Source of the DNA: Aliirhizobium wenxiniae
GTDB lineage: Bacteria > Pseudomonadota > Alphaproteobacteria > Rhizobiales > Rhizobiaceae
Reading direction: 5' to 3'
NCBI RefSeq assembly: GCF_019511445.1
Contig: NZ_JAEUAN010000026.1
Span: forward strand, 29,292-93,291
DNA length: 64,000 nucleotides
Shown here: positions 8,471 to 17,716 of the stretch, one piece after another
How positions within the stretch are numbered: position 1 is the first letter of the stretch
Layout: every line of letters starts with the position of its first letter
Translations under genes and position numbers: made by a program
Notes under the pieces: generated by a model
The model's database searches: none
The model's input: the letters and a program-made list of their open reading frames with translations, nothing else
What the model was told of the DNA's origin: nothing

Positions 8471-10392
8471 CCAAAAAATTTGACGTGATTACCATCGGTC
8501 GTGCCGGCGTCGATCTTTACGGCGCACAGGTCGGCGGTCGTCTGGAAGATATGGGGACGTTCGAGAAATATATCGGCGGCTCCCCCACCAATATCGCCTG
8601 CGGAAGCGCGCGGCTGGGACTAAAGACGGCACTGATCAGCCGTGTTGGTAACGAGCATATGGGACGCTTCATTCTCGAGCAGTTGAAGCGCGAGGGCGTT
8701 TCGACCGAGGGGGTGAAGACCGATCCCGACCGGCTGACCGCGCTGGTCATTCTCGGTATCCGCGATGACACGCAGTTTCCGCTGATCTTCTATCGCGAGA
8801 ACTGCGCCGACATGGCGCTCTGCGAAGACGATATCGACGAGGATTTTATTGCCTCGGCCCGCGCCGTTGTCGTCACCGGCACGCATCTCAGCAATACCCG
8901 CACGGAAGCCGCCGTGTTGAAGGCGTTGCGGCTGGCACGCAGGCATGGCCTGCGCACTGCGCTAGATATCGACTATCGCCCCAATCTTTGGGGTGTCGCC
9001 GGTCATGGCGATGGCGAAAGCCGGTTTGTCGAAAGCGCCAAGGTCACCGCCAAGCTGCAGACGACACTTGATCTGTTCGATCTGATTGTTGGCACCGAGG
9101 AAGAGTTTCATATCGCCGGTGGCTCGACCGATACGCTGGTGGCGCTGAAAGCGGTGCGCGCGGTCAGTGCCGCCACGCTGGTATGCAAGCGCGGTCCTCT
9201 CGGCGCCACGGCATTTGAAGGTGCCATTCCGGCAAGCCTCGATGATGGGCAGAGCGGGCAGGGTTTTCCGATCGAGGTGTTTAATGTTCTCGGCGCTGGC
9301 GACGGTTTCTTTTCCGGTCTTTTACGGGGGTGGATGACCGGTGAGGATTGGCCGACCTCGCTGAAATTCGCCAATGCCTGCGGTGCGTTTGCCGTCAGCC
9401 GCCATGGCTGCACGCCCGCTTATCCGAGCTGGGAAGAACTGCAATTTTTTCTGAAACGTGGTGTCGTGCGGCCAGATCTGCGCAACGATCCTGAACTTGA
9501 ACAATTGCATTGGTCGACCACAAGGCAGAGGCGTGTCGATGGCGACTGGTCGAGCATGCGCGTCTTTGCCTTCGATCATCGTGTGCAGCTGGAGCAGATG
9601 CCCGGTTACACGTTGCAGAAAGGTGCTGAATTCAAGGAGCTTTGCCTGCAGGCGGCGCTTCGCGTGCAGGCGGGAAAACCGGGTTACGGCATTTTGTGCG
9701 ACAACCGTATCGGTCGTTCGGCGCTGCATCGTGCATCCGGCTCCGGCCTGTGGATCGGTCGCCCCGCCGAGTGGCCTGCCTCGCGGCCGCTGACGCTGGA
9801 GCCGGAACTGGGCAGCGATTGCGGCACCCTTTCGGAATGGGCGCGTGAAGATGTCGTCAAGGTTTTGTGTTTCTGCCACCCGGACGATGGCTCTGCCCTT
9901 CGCCGCGAGCAGGAGGTGACCGTCAAACGGCTATTCGAGGCCGCGCGGCGCAATCGGCTGGAATTCCTGCTGGAAATCATCTCTTCCAAGGTCGGAGAGA
10001 CCGACGACCACACGGTCGCGACGCTGATCCATCAGTTTTATGCCGCCGGGATTTATCCCGACTGGTGGAAGCTGGAGCCGATGAAAACGGCAACAGCTTG
10101 GCGCAATGCCATCGCCGCCATCGAGGCGCACGACTGCCACACGCGCGGCATTGTCGTGCTCGGTCTCGATGCGCCGGAAGCGGAATTGTCCACAAGCTTC
10201 GAGGTCGCCGCGCAATTCGATCTGGTCAAGGGCTTTGCCGTTGGCCGCACGATCTTTGGCGATGCCGCACGGCGCTGGCTCGGCGGTGAAATCACGGATT
10301 CCGACGCCGTCGAGGACATGGCGAAACGCTACGAGCGTCTTTGCCGCATCTGGGAAACGGCACGCATGAAGGCAGGGGAAAAGGCAGCATGA
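8467..10392 (+). CDS. iolC: 5-dehydro-2-deoxygluconokinase fused to a DUF2090 aldolase-like domain
   Basis: A 641-residue bifunctional protein. Residues 1 to about 325 form a PfkB sugar kinase (GGSPTNIACGSARLG; GAGDGFFSG near 277) that phosphorylates 5-dehydro-2-deoxy-D-gluconate. Residues about 330-640 form the DUF2090 domain, thought to carry the IolJ-type aldolase step giving DHAP and malonate semialdehyde. This fusion is common in proteobacterial iol operons, and no separate iolJ is present. Start is GTG at 8467 overlapping the previous stop; the end overlaps iolD as ATGA. Confidence 0.9.
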   Translation: MTKKFDVITIGRAGVDLYGAQVGGRLEDMGTFEKYIGGSPTNIACGSARLGLKTALISRVGNEHMGRFILEQLKREGVSTEGVKTDPDRLTALVILGIRDDTQFPLIFYRENCADMALCEDDIDEDFIASARAVVVTGTHLSNTRTEAAVLKALRLARRHGLRTALDIDYRPNLWGVAGHGDGESRFVESAKVTAKLQTTLDLFDLIVGTEEEFHIAGGSTDTLVALKAVRAVSAATLVCKRGPLGATAFEGAIPASLDDGQSGQGFPIEVFNVLGAGDGFFSGLLRGWMTGEDWPTSLKFANACGAFAVSRHGCTPAYPSWEELQFFLKRGVVRPDLRNDPELEQLHWSTTRQRRVDGDWSSMRVFAFDHRVQLEQMPGYTLQKGAEFKELCLQAALRVQAGKPGYGILCDNRIGRSALHRASGSGLWIGRPAEWPASRPLTLEPELGSDCGTLSEWAREDVVKVLCFCHPDDGSALRREQEVTVKRLFEAARRNRLEFLLEIISSKVGETDDHTVATLIHQFYAAGIYPDWWKLEPMKTATAWRNAIAAIEAHDCHTRGIVVLGLDAPEAELSTSFEVAAQFDLVKGFAVGRTIFGDAARRWLGGEITDSDAVEDMAKRYERLCRIWETARMKAGEKAA

Positions 10393-12221
10393 ACACGGTA
10401 AGACTGACGGCAGCGCAGGCCATGGTGAAGTGGCTTTCGGTGCAGCTGACCGAAGAGGGCGAACGTTTTGTCGATGGCGTCTGGGCGATTTTCGGCCATG
10501 GCAATGTCGCGGGTCTCGGCGAGGCGCTGCAAAAGGCGGGTAACGGCCTGCCGACCTGGCGCGGCCAGAACGAACAGACCATGGCACATGCCGCCATCGC
10601 TTACGCCAAGGCGAAAAAGCGTCGGCGCGTACAGGCGGTCACCTCGTCCATCGGACCGGGTGCAACCAATATGGTGACAGCTGCTGCTCTGGCTCACGTC
10701 AACCGTCTGCCGGTGCTGTTGATCCCCGGTGACGTGTTTGCCAACCGCCGTCCCGACCCGGTTCTCCAGCAGGTCGAGGATTTTGATGACGGCACGGTTT
10801 CGGCCAATGACTGCTTCCGCCCGGTCAGTCGTTATTTCGACCGCATCACCCGCCCAGAACAATTGCTGACAGCCTTGCCACGTGCCTTGCGCGTCATGAC
10901 CGATCCGGCCAATTGCGGGCCGGTGACGCTTTCCTTTTGCCAGGATGTGCAGGCGGAAGCTTATGACTGGCCGGAAGCCTTTTTCGAGCCGAAAATATGG
11001 CGCATTCGCCGCCCGGAACCCGATGTCCATGACCTTGAAGCAGTCGCAAAGCTGATTTTGGCGGCCAAAAGCCCGGTTATCGTGGCCGGTGGCGGCGTCA
11101 TCTATAGCGGTGCCGAGCAGGATCTTGCCGATTTTGCCACCCGTCATGCCATTCCGGTGATCGAAACCCAGGCAGGCAAGTCGGCTTTGGCGCAAAGCCA
11201 TCCGATGAATTTCGGCGCTGCTGGCGTCGATGGTTCGGCGGCGGCCAATGCGCTTGCCCGCAAGGCCGATCTGGTGATCGGTGTCGGCACGCGTTTTCAG
11301 GATTTCACCACCGGTTCGTGGTCGCTGTTCGAGGCACAAGGCCGCAAACTCGTGTCGATCAATGTGCAGGCCTATGACGCTGACAAACACGGTGCCATCG
11401 GGCTGGTTGCCGATGCCAAGGTGGCGCTTGCCGCTCTCGGGGCAAAACTGGGCAGCCACAAGGCTCCAGCACCGGATGCCGTATCGCGTGCGGTCTGGCT
11501 GGCAGCTGTCGATCGTCATTGCGCGGCCCCAACGCAAGCAGGTCTGCCAACCGATGCACAGGTGATTGGCGCGGTGCAGCGGGCAACTGGTGAAAACGCC
11601 ATCGCCATGTGTGCGGCAGGCACCATGCCGGGCGCTTTGAAACTGCTCTGGCAGCCGAGCCAATGCGGTTACCACATGGAATACGGTTATTCCTGCATGG
11701 GCTATGAGATCGCCGGGGCCATGGGGCTGAAACTGGCACGGCCGGATCGTGAAGTGATCTGCTTTGTCGGTGATGGTTCCTACATGATGGCCAATTCCGA
11801 ACTGGCAAGCGCCGTCATGCGGCGGGTGCCGTTTACCGTCGTGCTGACGGATAACCGCGGTTACGGCTGCATCAACCGGCTGCAACGCGGCACCGGCGGC
11901 GAAGCCTTCAACAATCTCTATCAGGACTGCAATATCGAGCAGCAGCCCGAAATCGATTTTGTTGCCCATGCCGGTTCGATGGGGGCTTTTGCCGTGAAGG
12001 CGAAGGACATTGCCGATCTGGAGGCGCAGATCGCCTCTGCCCGTGCCCGAGATATCCCGACTGTCATCGTGATCGATACCGACCCGACCGACGGGCCGGG
12101 TTTTGGCGATGCCGGTCATTGGTGGGACGTGGCAGTGCCGGAAGTCGGAAGCACCGAAAAATTGAAGCAGGCCTACGCTGGCTATCTTGCGAGCGCCGCC
12201 AAGCAGAACACCGTCAATTGA
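10389..12221 (+). CDS. iolD: 3D-(3,5/4)-trihydroxycyclohexane-1,2-dione acylhydrolase
   Basis: A 610-residue thiamine-diphosphate enzyme that opens the inositol-derived ring to 5-deoxy-glucuronate. The N-terminal ThDP-binding region includes WRGQNEQTMAHAA, and the C-terminal cofactor motif begins GDGSYMMANSE near residue 460. The ATG at 10389 overlaps the iolC stop, indicating translational coupling; an in-frame upstream extension inside iolC is rejected. Need for ThDP links it to the thiamine-precursor importer further along the window. Confidence 0.93.
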   Translation: MNTVRLTAAQAMVKWLSVQLTEEGERFVDGVWAIFGHGNVAGLGEALQKAGNGLPTWRGQNEQTMAHAAIAYAKAKKRRRVQAVTSSIGPGATNMVTAAALAHVNRLPVLLIPGDVFANRRPDPVLQQVEDFDDGTVSANDCFRPVSRYFDRITRPEQLLTALPRALRVMTDPANCGPVTLSFCQDVQAEAYDWPEAFFEPKIWRIRRPEPDVHDLEAVAKLILAAKSPVIVAGGGVIYSGAEQDLADFATRHAIPVIETQAGKSALAQSHPMNFGAAGVDGSAAANALARKADLVIGVGTRFQDFTTGSWSLFEAQGRKLVSINVQAYDADKHGAIGLVADAKVALAALGAKLGSHKAPAPDAVSRAVWLAAVDRHCAAPTQAGLPTDAQVIGAVQRATGENAIAMCAAGTMPGALKLLWQPSQCGYHMEYGYSCMGYEIAGAMGLKLARPDREVICFVGDGSYMMANSELASAVMRRVPFTVVLTDNRGYGCINRLQRGTGGEAFNNLYQDCNIEQQPEIDFVAHAGSMGAFAVKAKDIADLEAQIASARARDIPTVIVIDTDPTDGPGFGDAGHWWDVAVPEVGSTEKLKQAYAGYLASAAKQNTVN

Positions 12222-12231
12222 GGAAAATGAC

Positions 12232-13128
12232 ATGATACGCTTCGGCACCAACCCTATTGCCTGGGCCAATGACGACGACCAGAGCCTTGGCGCAACTATT
12301 CCGACAGAACAGATTTTGAAAGAGGCAAGTGAGATCGGTTTCGACGGCATCGAGAACGGTCACCGCTGGCCCTCCGACCCGCAGGCGCTCAAAGATCTGC
12401 TCGGGTCCTATGGTCTTGCTTTCATTTCCGGCTGGTATTCGCTCAACCTTCTGACGCAATCGGTGGAAGAGGAAAAGAAGGCGATCCAGTCGCATCTCGA
12501 CAGGCTAAAGCACAACGGCTGCACGGTCTGCATCGCCTGCGAAACCTCAAACAGCGTGCAGGGTTTGCAAAAGCCGTTGTCTGAAAGCCCTGTGCTTTCC
12601 GATGCCGAGATGAAGGCTTTTGGCGCGAAGGTCGAGGAACTGGCGGCCTTTACCGCAAGCCAGGGTATCAAGCTGGTCTATCATCACCATATGGGAACCG
12701 TTGTCGAAACCCCGGAAGAGATCAACGCCTTCATGGCGGCGACGGGGCCTGAAACGCGGCTGCTGTTCGATGCCGGTCACTGCTATTTCGGTTCAAACGG
12801 CGATGATCCAACACCCATTCTTGCCAAATATATTGATCGCGTCAGCCATTTCCACGCCAAAAATGTGCGTCCGGCCGTCATGCGGCAGGTGCGCGGAGAA
12901 GGCCTGTCCTTCATGGATGGTGTGCGCGCCGGTGTCTTTACCGTACCGGGAGATGAGGAAGGCGGGGTGGATTTCGAACCACTGCTGAAACTTCTGAAAG
13001 GCGCTGATTATCGAGGCTGGATCGTTATCGAGGCGGAGCAGGACCCGGATGTCCGCAACCCCTTCCAGTACCAGTCACTCGGTCTGAAGACCTTGAAGGC
13101 TGCTGCCGCAAAAACCGGTCTCATCTGA
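12232..13128 (+). CDS. iolE: Inosose dehydratase
   Basis: A 298-residue TIM-barrel enzyme of the AP-endonuclease-2 fold that dehydrates scyllo-inosose to the trione used by IolD. Conserved stretches include FGTNPIAWAND at the start, KLVYHHHMGT and LLFDAGHCYF with metal ligands, and SHFHAKNVR. The ATG at 12232 follows GAGGAAAATGAC, 10 bp after the iolD stop. Length matches the family. Confidence 0.92.
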   Translation: MIRFGTNPIAWANDDDQSLGATIPTEQILKEASEIGFDGIENGHRWPSDPQALKDLLGSYGLAFISGWYSLNLLTQSVEEEKKAIQSHLDRLKHNGCTVCIACETSNSVQGLQKPLSESPVLSDAEMKAFGAKVEELAAFTASQGIKLVYHHHMGTVVETPEEINAFMAATGPETRLLFDAGHCYFGSNGDDPTPILAKYIDRVSHFHAKNVRPAVMRQVRGEGLSFMDGVRAGVFTVPGDEEGGVDFEPLLKLLKGADYRGWIVIEAEQDPDVRNPFQYQSLGLKTLKAAAAKTGLI

Positions 13129-13148
13129 GAGCATAGCAGGAGTTTCAA

Positions 13149-13946
13149 ATGCCAAACCTTCTCCACCGTCCTTTCGGCAATCACGGCAAGGTTCACGAGA
13201 TCACACCGGCCTCTGCCGGGTGGCGTTACGTCGGCTTCTCTCTTTACAAGCTTCGAAAAGGCGAGACGGCAGCGGAAACGACCGGTGATCGCGAGGTCAT
13301 TCTGGTCATGGTTGAAGGAAAGGCGGTGCTGGAGGGTGCGGGCAAGCAGTGGGGCGTGTTGGGAGAACGCATGAGCGTTTTCGAAAAATCGCCGCCCCAT
13401 TGCCTCTATCTGCCGAATGGCCGCGCGTGGAAGGCGGTGGCGGAAACCGATTGTGTCATCGCCGTCTGCACGGCGCCCGGTAAAGGCGGGCATGAAGCAC
13501 GCCGCATCGGCCCGGAGGGTATCACCCTCACCCAGCGAGGTGAGGGTACCAATACCCGCTATATCAACAACATCGCTATGGAAAACGAGGATTATTGCGA
13601 TAGCCTGCTGGTGACGGAAGTGTTCACGCCCGCCGGTCACTGGTCGAGTTATCCCAGTCATCGCCATGACGAGGATGATTTTCCGCGCATCACCTATCTG
13701 GAAGAGACCTATTATCATCGTCTCAATCCCGCCGATGGGTTCGGCATCCAGCGGGTCTATACCGACGATCTGCAACTGAATGAAACCATGGCGGTCCACG
13801 ATGGCGATGTCGTTTGCGTGCCGCGCGGGCACCACCCCTGCGGCGCTCCGCACGGTTTTGAAATGTATTACCTCAACGTCATGGCCGGTCCCTTGCGCAA
13901 ATGGCGGTTCGTCGCCGCGCCACCGGTCGAGCATCTGATGCGCTGA
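13149..13946 (+). CDS. iolB: 5-deoxy-glucuronate isomerase
   Basis: A 265-residue bicupin isomerase converting 5-deoxy-glucuronate to 5-dehydro-2-deoxy-gluconate, the IolC substrate. Visible family blocks are WSSYPSHRHDEDDFPR with metal ligands and VCVPRGHHPCGAPHG. An AGGAG ribosome site precedes the ATG. It completes the iolG-E-D-B-C set. Confidence 0.93.
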   Translation: MPNLLHRPFGNHGKVHEITPASAGWRYVGFSLYKLRKGETAAETTGDREVILVMVEGKAVLEGAGKQWGVLGERMSVFEKSPPHCLYLPNGRAWKAVAETDCVIAVCTAPGKGGHEARRIGPEGITLTQRGEGTNTRYINNIAMENEDYCDSLLVTEVFTPAGHWSSYPSHRHDEDDFPRITYLEETYYHRLNPADGFGIQRVYTDDLQLNETMAVHDGDVVCVPRGHHPCGAPHGFEMYYLNVMAGPLRKWRFVAAPPVEHLMR

Positions 13947-13970
13947 ACTTTCATCCACAGGAACTGAACG

Positions 13971-14756
13971 ATGAACCAACCTTTTACGCTGGCCGCGTGC
14001 GCGGAAATGCTCTGGCGTGAACGCCCGATCGAGTGGCGTTGCGCCAGGCTTAAGGAGATGGGTTTCGAAGTGGGGCTTTGGAACTGGCCGGAGCATGACC
14101 TTGCCGCACTCGAAAAATCGGGCGCCACCTTCTCGATCATGAACGGCTATCTGACCGGCCGACTGGCTGACGACGAGGGGGCTGACGAGTTGTTGCGCTC
14201 AGCGCGCGAGACCGCACAGGTCGGCAAGCGGCTTGGCGTTGCCCGCCTCAACCTGCACGGCACCGGGCTCGGCGAGGGCGGGCTGCCGGTTCGCCCGAGC
14301 GAGGTGGTGAGCGGGCGCATGTGGCTGAAGGCGCGCGACACGCTGGCGCGCATCGCCGACATGGCGGAAGAGGAAGGGGTGGTCTATACGCTCGAAAACC
14401 TCAACCTTCCCGTTGACCATCCCGGCACGCCATTTGGCCGGGCAGAGGACACGCTGGCGCTGGTCGAAAGCGTCAATCACCCGCGCCTGAAGCTCAATCT
14501 CGACCTCTATCACCTGCAGATCGGAGAGGGGAACCTGATCGAAACCTGCCGCAAATGCCTGCCGTGGATCGGCGAGGTGCAGGTGGCTGATGTGCCGGGG
14601 CGGTGCGAGCCGGGTACGGGAGAGATCAATTATGCAGGTGTCGCCAAAGCACTGGTGGATATGGGGTATTGCGGTCCGGTGGGAATGGAGGCTTTCGCAT
14701 ATGATAGCCCGGAAAAGGCGCTTGAAGCGTTCAGAGCAGCTTTTAGCCCGATATAG
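13971..14756 (+). CDS. TIM-barrel isomerase (hydroxypyruvate isomerase/IolI-like)
   Basis: A 261-residue sugar-isomerase-type TIM barrel (AP_endonuc_2). It has the metal-ligand pattern YTLENLN, LNLDLYHLQI and VQVADVPGR followed by a late glutamate (GMEAF), closest to hydroxypyruvate isomerases. As last gene of the inositol operon it may interconvert inosose isomers (IolI role) or handle a C3 by-product; the sequence does not decide. Confidence 0.8.
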   Translation: MNQPFTLAACAEMLWRERPIEWRCARLKEMGFEVGLWNWPEHDLAALEKSGATFSIMNGYLTGRLADDEGADELLRSARETAQVGKRLGVARLNLHGTGLGEGGLPVRPSEVVSGRMWLKARDTLARIADMAEEEGVVYTLENLNLPVDHPGTPFGRAEDTLALVESVNHPRLKLNLDLYHLQIGEGNLIETCRKCLPWIGEVQVADVPGRCEPGTGEINYAGVAKALVDMGYCGPVGMEAFAYDSPEKALEAFRAAFSPI

Positions 14757-14785
14757 TGCAAGCCGCAGTGTTGGCGTGCCATCCC

Positions 14786-14810
14786 CGAGATCCGATTTCG
14801 ATCTCGTTTT
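14786..14810 (+). terminator. Rho-independent terminator of the inositol operon
   Basis: CGAGATC (14786-14792) and GATCTCG (14800-14806) form a perfect 7-bp stem with a 7-nt loop, followed by TTTT, 30 bp after the last stop codon. Confidence 0.75.
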
Positions 14811-14838
14811 AAGGATCATTTACTCTTCTATCAAATAG

Positions 14839-14860
14839 GGATATTGTATATCCGTAATTA
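14839..14860. promoter_or_regulatory. Putative Rrf2-regulator operator (autoregulatory site)
   Basis: GGATAT-TGT-ATATCC is a perfect 15-bp dyad followed by GTAATTA, 20 bp before the Rrf2 gene start. The same arrangement, GGATAT-N3-ATATCCGTAATTA, recurs at 18234-18255 before the redox operon, supporting one shared regulator. Confidence 0.7.
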
Positions 14861-14880
14861 GCCCCTGCCGGATACTCTGC

Positions 14881-15369
14881 ATGATCCTGAAAAGCCAAGT
14901 GGAATGGGCGCTTCACTGTTGCGCCATTCTGTCCAGCCTGCCCGAAGGCCGTTATCTTTCGACCAAGGCCCTGGCTGAACTGCATGGGCTTCCGAAGGAA
15001 TATCTCTCAAAAGCCTTGCAAAGCCTGTCGCAAGCCGGCCTCGTTCATACCACACTCGGCCCGTCCGGAGGATACCGTCTGGCCAAGGCTCCAAATGAGC
15101 TTACCTTTTTGGATGTCGTGGAGGCCGTTGAAGGCGGCGGCCGCACGTTTGTGTGCCAGAATATCCGCGCGAACAATCCATGCCGGCCGAAGGGCTTTTG
15201 TGAAAGCGGCCCCTGTGCCGTTGCGAGGGTCATGTGGGAGGCGGACGAGGCGTGGAGATCTGCGCTTCGCAAGGTCACGTTCGCCGATCTGGTCCAAACC
15301 CTGGAAGCCGAGGTCGATCCGGCGATCTGGTCAGGCACTTTCCAGTGGGTGCTCAAGCGCGCGGGATAG
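14881..15369 (+). CDS. Rrf2-family transcriptional regulator
   Basis: A 162-residue Rrf2 winged-helix regulator. The N-terminal half carries the recognition helix region LPKEYLSKALQSLSQAGLV and the family block GPSGGYRLAK. Four cysteines (C92, C101, C107, C112) lie in the sensor segment, one more than the three usual in iron-sulfur Rrf2 proteins such as NsrR or RirA, so it may bind a cluster or sense by thiol oxidation. The 3' end overlaps the convergent MscS gene by 39 bp. Probable target: itself and the 16441-18196 operon. Confidence 0.88.
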   Translation: MILKSQVEWALHCCAILSSLPEGRYLSTKALAELHGLPKEYLSKALQSLSQAGLVHTTLGPSGGYRLAKAPNELTFLDVVEAVEGGGRTFVCQNIRANNPCRPKGFCESGPCAVARVMWEADEAWRSALRKVTFADLVQTLEAEVDPAIWSGTFQWVLKRAG

Positions 15370-16374
15370 GGGGGCGACGACCGCCGTCTCTCTGCCGCCA
15401 TCAGTCGTCGGCACGATGAGATAGGCATGTGCCGGCATCGCCAGTTTGAGGCCATTGGCGGCACAATGCCGGCTTACGACATCGATGACCTCGTTGCGTG
15501 CCGGGGTTCTATTGGCCGGACTGGTGACGCGGAACTGGAATTCCACATCGATCGCGATTGCATCAATGCCCTTGAACGCGACGATAGGTTTGGGTGTCTG
15601 GACTATACGCTGACACTCGTCCAATGCTGCCTTCAAGACGGCTTCAACGATGAACGGCTGCCGGTCTATTGCAATGCGCATGAACAGCGTGACGAGATGT
15701 GTTTCGTCCGGACGGGTAAAATTGGTCAGGCTGACCTTTGCCAAGGCACTGTTGGGAAGAACGACAATGTTATTGGCCGGTGTCAGGAGCTGTGTCGAAC
15801 GCCAGTCGTTCTGCACGATGCGCCCCTCCGTTCCATCGGCCAACTGTATCCAGTCTCCTATTGTAAAGGGGCGGCCGAGTGTCAGCGCAATGCCGGAAAA
15901 GACATCACCCAGCGTGTTCTGCAATGCCAGGCCGAGAATGATGGCGACGACGCCTGAGGTTGCGACAAGCGTCCCAATCGGGGCGCCGAAGACGAAACCT
16001 GTGATCGAGAGCGCCACTCCGAGATAGACCCCGGCGACGATCAGGTCCTGGATCAGCCTTGCCTCCTGAGGCCGGCGATCGAGTACGATGTAAAGTCTAA
16101 CAAAACCGATCGTCGCCCAGGCCAGATGCACCCACCAGAGGATTCTTGCGGATGTGCCGAGATAGGCTGGAATTCCGTTCGCTTCGCCAGTGGTTACACG
16201 ATGAGGAAGGATGCCGGCCGAAACAAGAACAGCCGTCATCGAAGCAAAGAACAGAATCTGGACGATCAGGCGCGCTGTTGGTCGTGCTTTGCCTTGGACA
16301 TGCCAAACGAGAATGCCAATTATCCCAAGGGCATTGACCGTCGCAAATGTGGTTGAGGAAATGGTATCGAACAT
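15331..16374 (-). CDS. MscS-family small-conductance mechanosensitive channel
   Basis: About 347 residues. Four to five hydrophobic helices span the N-terminal half, followed by the MscS pore helix and beta domain (GLALQNTLGDVFSGI; GDWIQLADGTEGRI). It should sit in the inner membrane and release solutes on osmotic downshift. The frame extends upstream to 16437, but ATG 16374 has an AGG at proper spacing and starts just before the first helix. The last 39 bp overlap the convergent Rrf2 gene. Confidence 0.85.
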   Translation of the reverse strand: MFDTISSTTFATVNALGIIGILVWHVQGKARPTARLIVQILFFASMTAVLVSAGILPHRVTTGEANGIPAYLGTSARILWWVHLAWATIGFVRLYIVLDRRPQEARLIQDLIVAGVYLGVALSITGFVFGAPIGTLVATSGVVAIILGLALQNTLGDVFSGIALTLGRPFTIGDWIQLADGTEGRIVQNDWRSTQLLTPANNIVVLPNSALAKVSLTNFTRPDETHLVTLFMRIAIDRQPFIVEAVLKAALDECQRIVQTPKPIVAFKGIDAIAIDVEFQFRVTSPANRTPARNEVIDVVSRHCAANGLKLAMPAHAYLIVPTTDGGRETAVVAPLSRALEHPLESA

Positions 16375-16440
16375 GTCTGGCATCCTGAAACCAATGAGGT
16401 TACGGAGCCAGATACCGTCGCATCTGACTCCGAACACGAC

Positions 16441-16863
16441 CTAGTTTTTGATCGGAAACGTCAGATCTTTCTGATCGCTATCGACAACGAAGACCGCGAG
16501 CAGTCTGGCTGGTTTCTTATCGCTGCCGTTCTTGCTCACCCCGTGGCGATCGCCGGGAAATTCGGAGAAATTCTCTCCTTCCTTGTATTCCTTGATCGGC
16601 CCGTCATTGACCTGACTGAGAATGGATCCTTCCAGCACGGTGGCATAGATGAAGGCGCTGTCGGGATGCGTATGGGCGTCCGAATAGCCACCAGGTCCGT
16701 ATTCGACGAGCACGCCCTTGAGGCTTTTCCCGGGCACATTTGGCAGCTCGTGCTCATAGACCAACGTGACCTTGGAAGCAGCGCCGCCGGCTGTGTCATG
16801 TGCCACGGCGCTGCCGACGCCAAGGGTTGCGATTGCAAATGCGCATAGGGTTCTTCTGAACAT
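16441..16863 (-). CDS. Secreted cupin-domain protein
   Basis: A 140-residue protein with a signal peptide (about 1-22, ending AVAH) and a single cupin_2 domain; metal-ligand histidines appear in DAHTHPDS and a late GDRHGV. Third gene of a probable operon with the NAD(P)-binding and AhpD-like proteins. Substrate unknown; periplasmic oxidative or quinone-related chemistry is possible from context. Confidence 0.8.
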   Translation of the reverse strand: MFRRTLCAFAIATLGVGSAVAHDTAGGAASKVTLVYEHELPNVPGKSLKGVLVEYGPGGYSDAHTHPDSAFIYATVLEGSILSQVNDGPIKEYKEGENFSEFPGDRHGVSKNGSDKKPARLLAVFVVDSDQKDLTFPIKN

Positions 16864-16897
16864 TGTGGTTATCCTTCGATGTAGGCAAGAGCCGCGC

Positions 16898-17650
16898 TCA
16901 TTTGCGCGATGATGTGGCGAACCATTGCTCGAACCCCAGTTTTCCGAAGCGCGAGGCGTTGTCGGTAACGAGAGATCCGTCTTCCAGGCGCGCGCCGAAA
17001 TATTTCGCGTCCGGATCTGCGACGACTTCGCGGTTGTCTCCGGTCGCCTTCAGATATCGCGTAACCAGTTCGTTGAGCCGGAAACGTTCCGGGCCTGCGA
17101 TTTCGGTCACTCCGTTTACCGGTGTGCCAAGTGCCACGTCGGCCATGGCATCGGCGACATCGTCGGAAGCAATCGGTTGTACGAAGGCCGGGGAGAGATG
17201 CACCCTGCCATCGACCATGCCGGACTGGGCGATGCCGGCGAGAAACTCCATGAACTGCGTGGAGTGAACGATGGTATAGGGAATGCCGCCTTCGCGGATC
17301 AGCTTCTCCTGAACCAGCTTGCCTCGGAAATATCCGCTTTCCTGGAGACGCTCGGTGCCAACGACAGAGAGTGCGATATGATGCCTGACGCCGGCAGTCT
17401 TTTCGGCGGCGAGCAGATTGCGGCCGGACGTTTCGAAGAACTCTATCACCGCCCTGTCCTCGAATGACGGGGAATTGGCGAGGTCGAGAACGACCTCGGC
17501 TCCAGTCAGCGCTTCGGCCAATCCCTCGCCGGTGATCGTGTTGACGCCCGTATTGGGCGAGGCTGCAGTAACGTCATGCCCCTTTGCCCGCAGACGCTCG
17601 GTGGTCTTCGAACCAATCAGGCCGGTTCCGCCTATGATGACGATCTTCAT
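16898..17650 (-). CDS. NAD(P)-binding NmrA/SDR-like protein
   Basis: A 250-residue atypical short-chain dehydrogenase with the N-terminal motif IGGTGLIGS and no canonical YxxxK catalytic pair visible. It resembles NmrA-like quinone-oxidoreductase or redox-sensing proteins. In Bacillus a comparable protein (YwnB) is paired with the Rrf2 regulator YwnA, echoing the Rrf2 linkage here. Middle gene of the operon. Confidence 0.8.
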   Translation of the reverse strand: MKIVIIGGTGLIGSKTTERLRAKGHDVTAASPNTGVNTITGEGLAEALTGAEVVLDLANSPSFEDRAVIEFFETSGRNLLAAEKTAGVRHHIALSVVGTERLQESGYFRGKLVQEKLIREGGIPYTIVHSTQFMEFLAGIAQSGMVDGRVHLSPAFVQPIASDDVADAMADVALGTPVNGVTEIAGPERFRLNELVTRYLKATGDNREVVADPDAKYFGARLEDGSLVTDNASRFGKLGFEQWFATSSRK

Positions 17651-17716
17651 GATAGTCCCTCCGCCAGTCGTGCTGACATCCTGTGGTTATCGATGGGTGT
17701 GCATGTCGACAGGGGC

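Noticed and set aside
10329..12350. 673-codon open frame on the minus strand
   Set aside because: Antisense to iolD, which has full family motifs; no recognisable domain in the frame.
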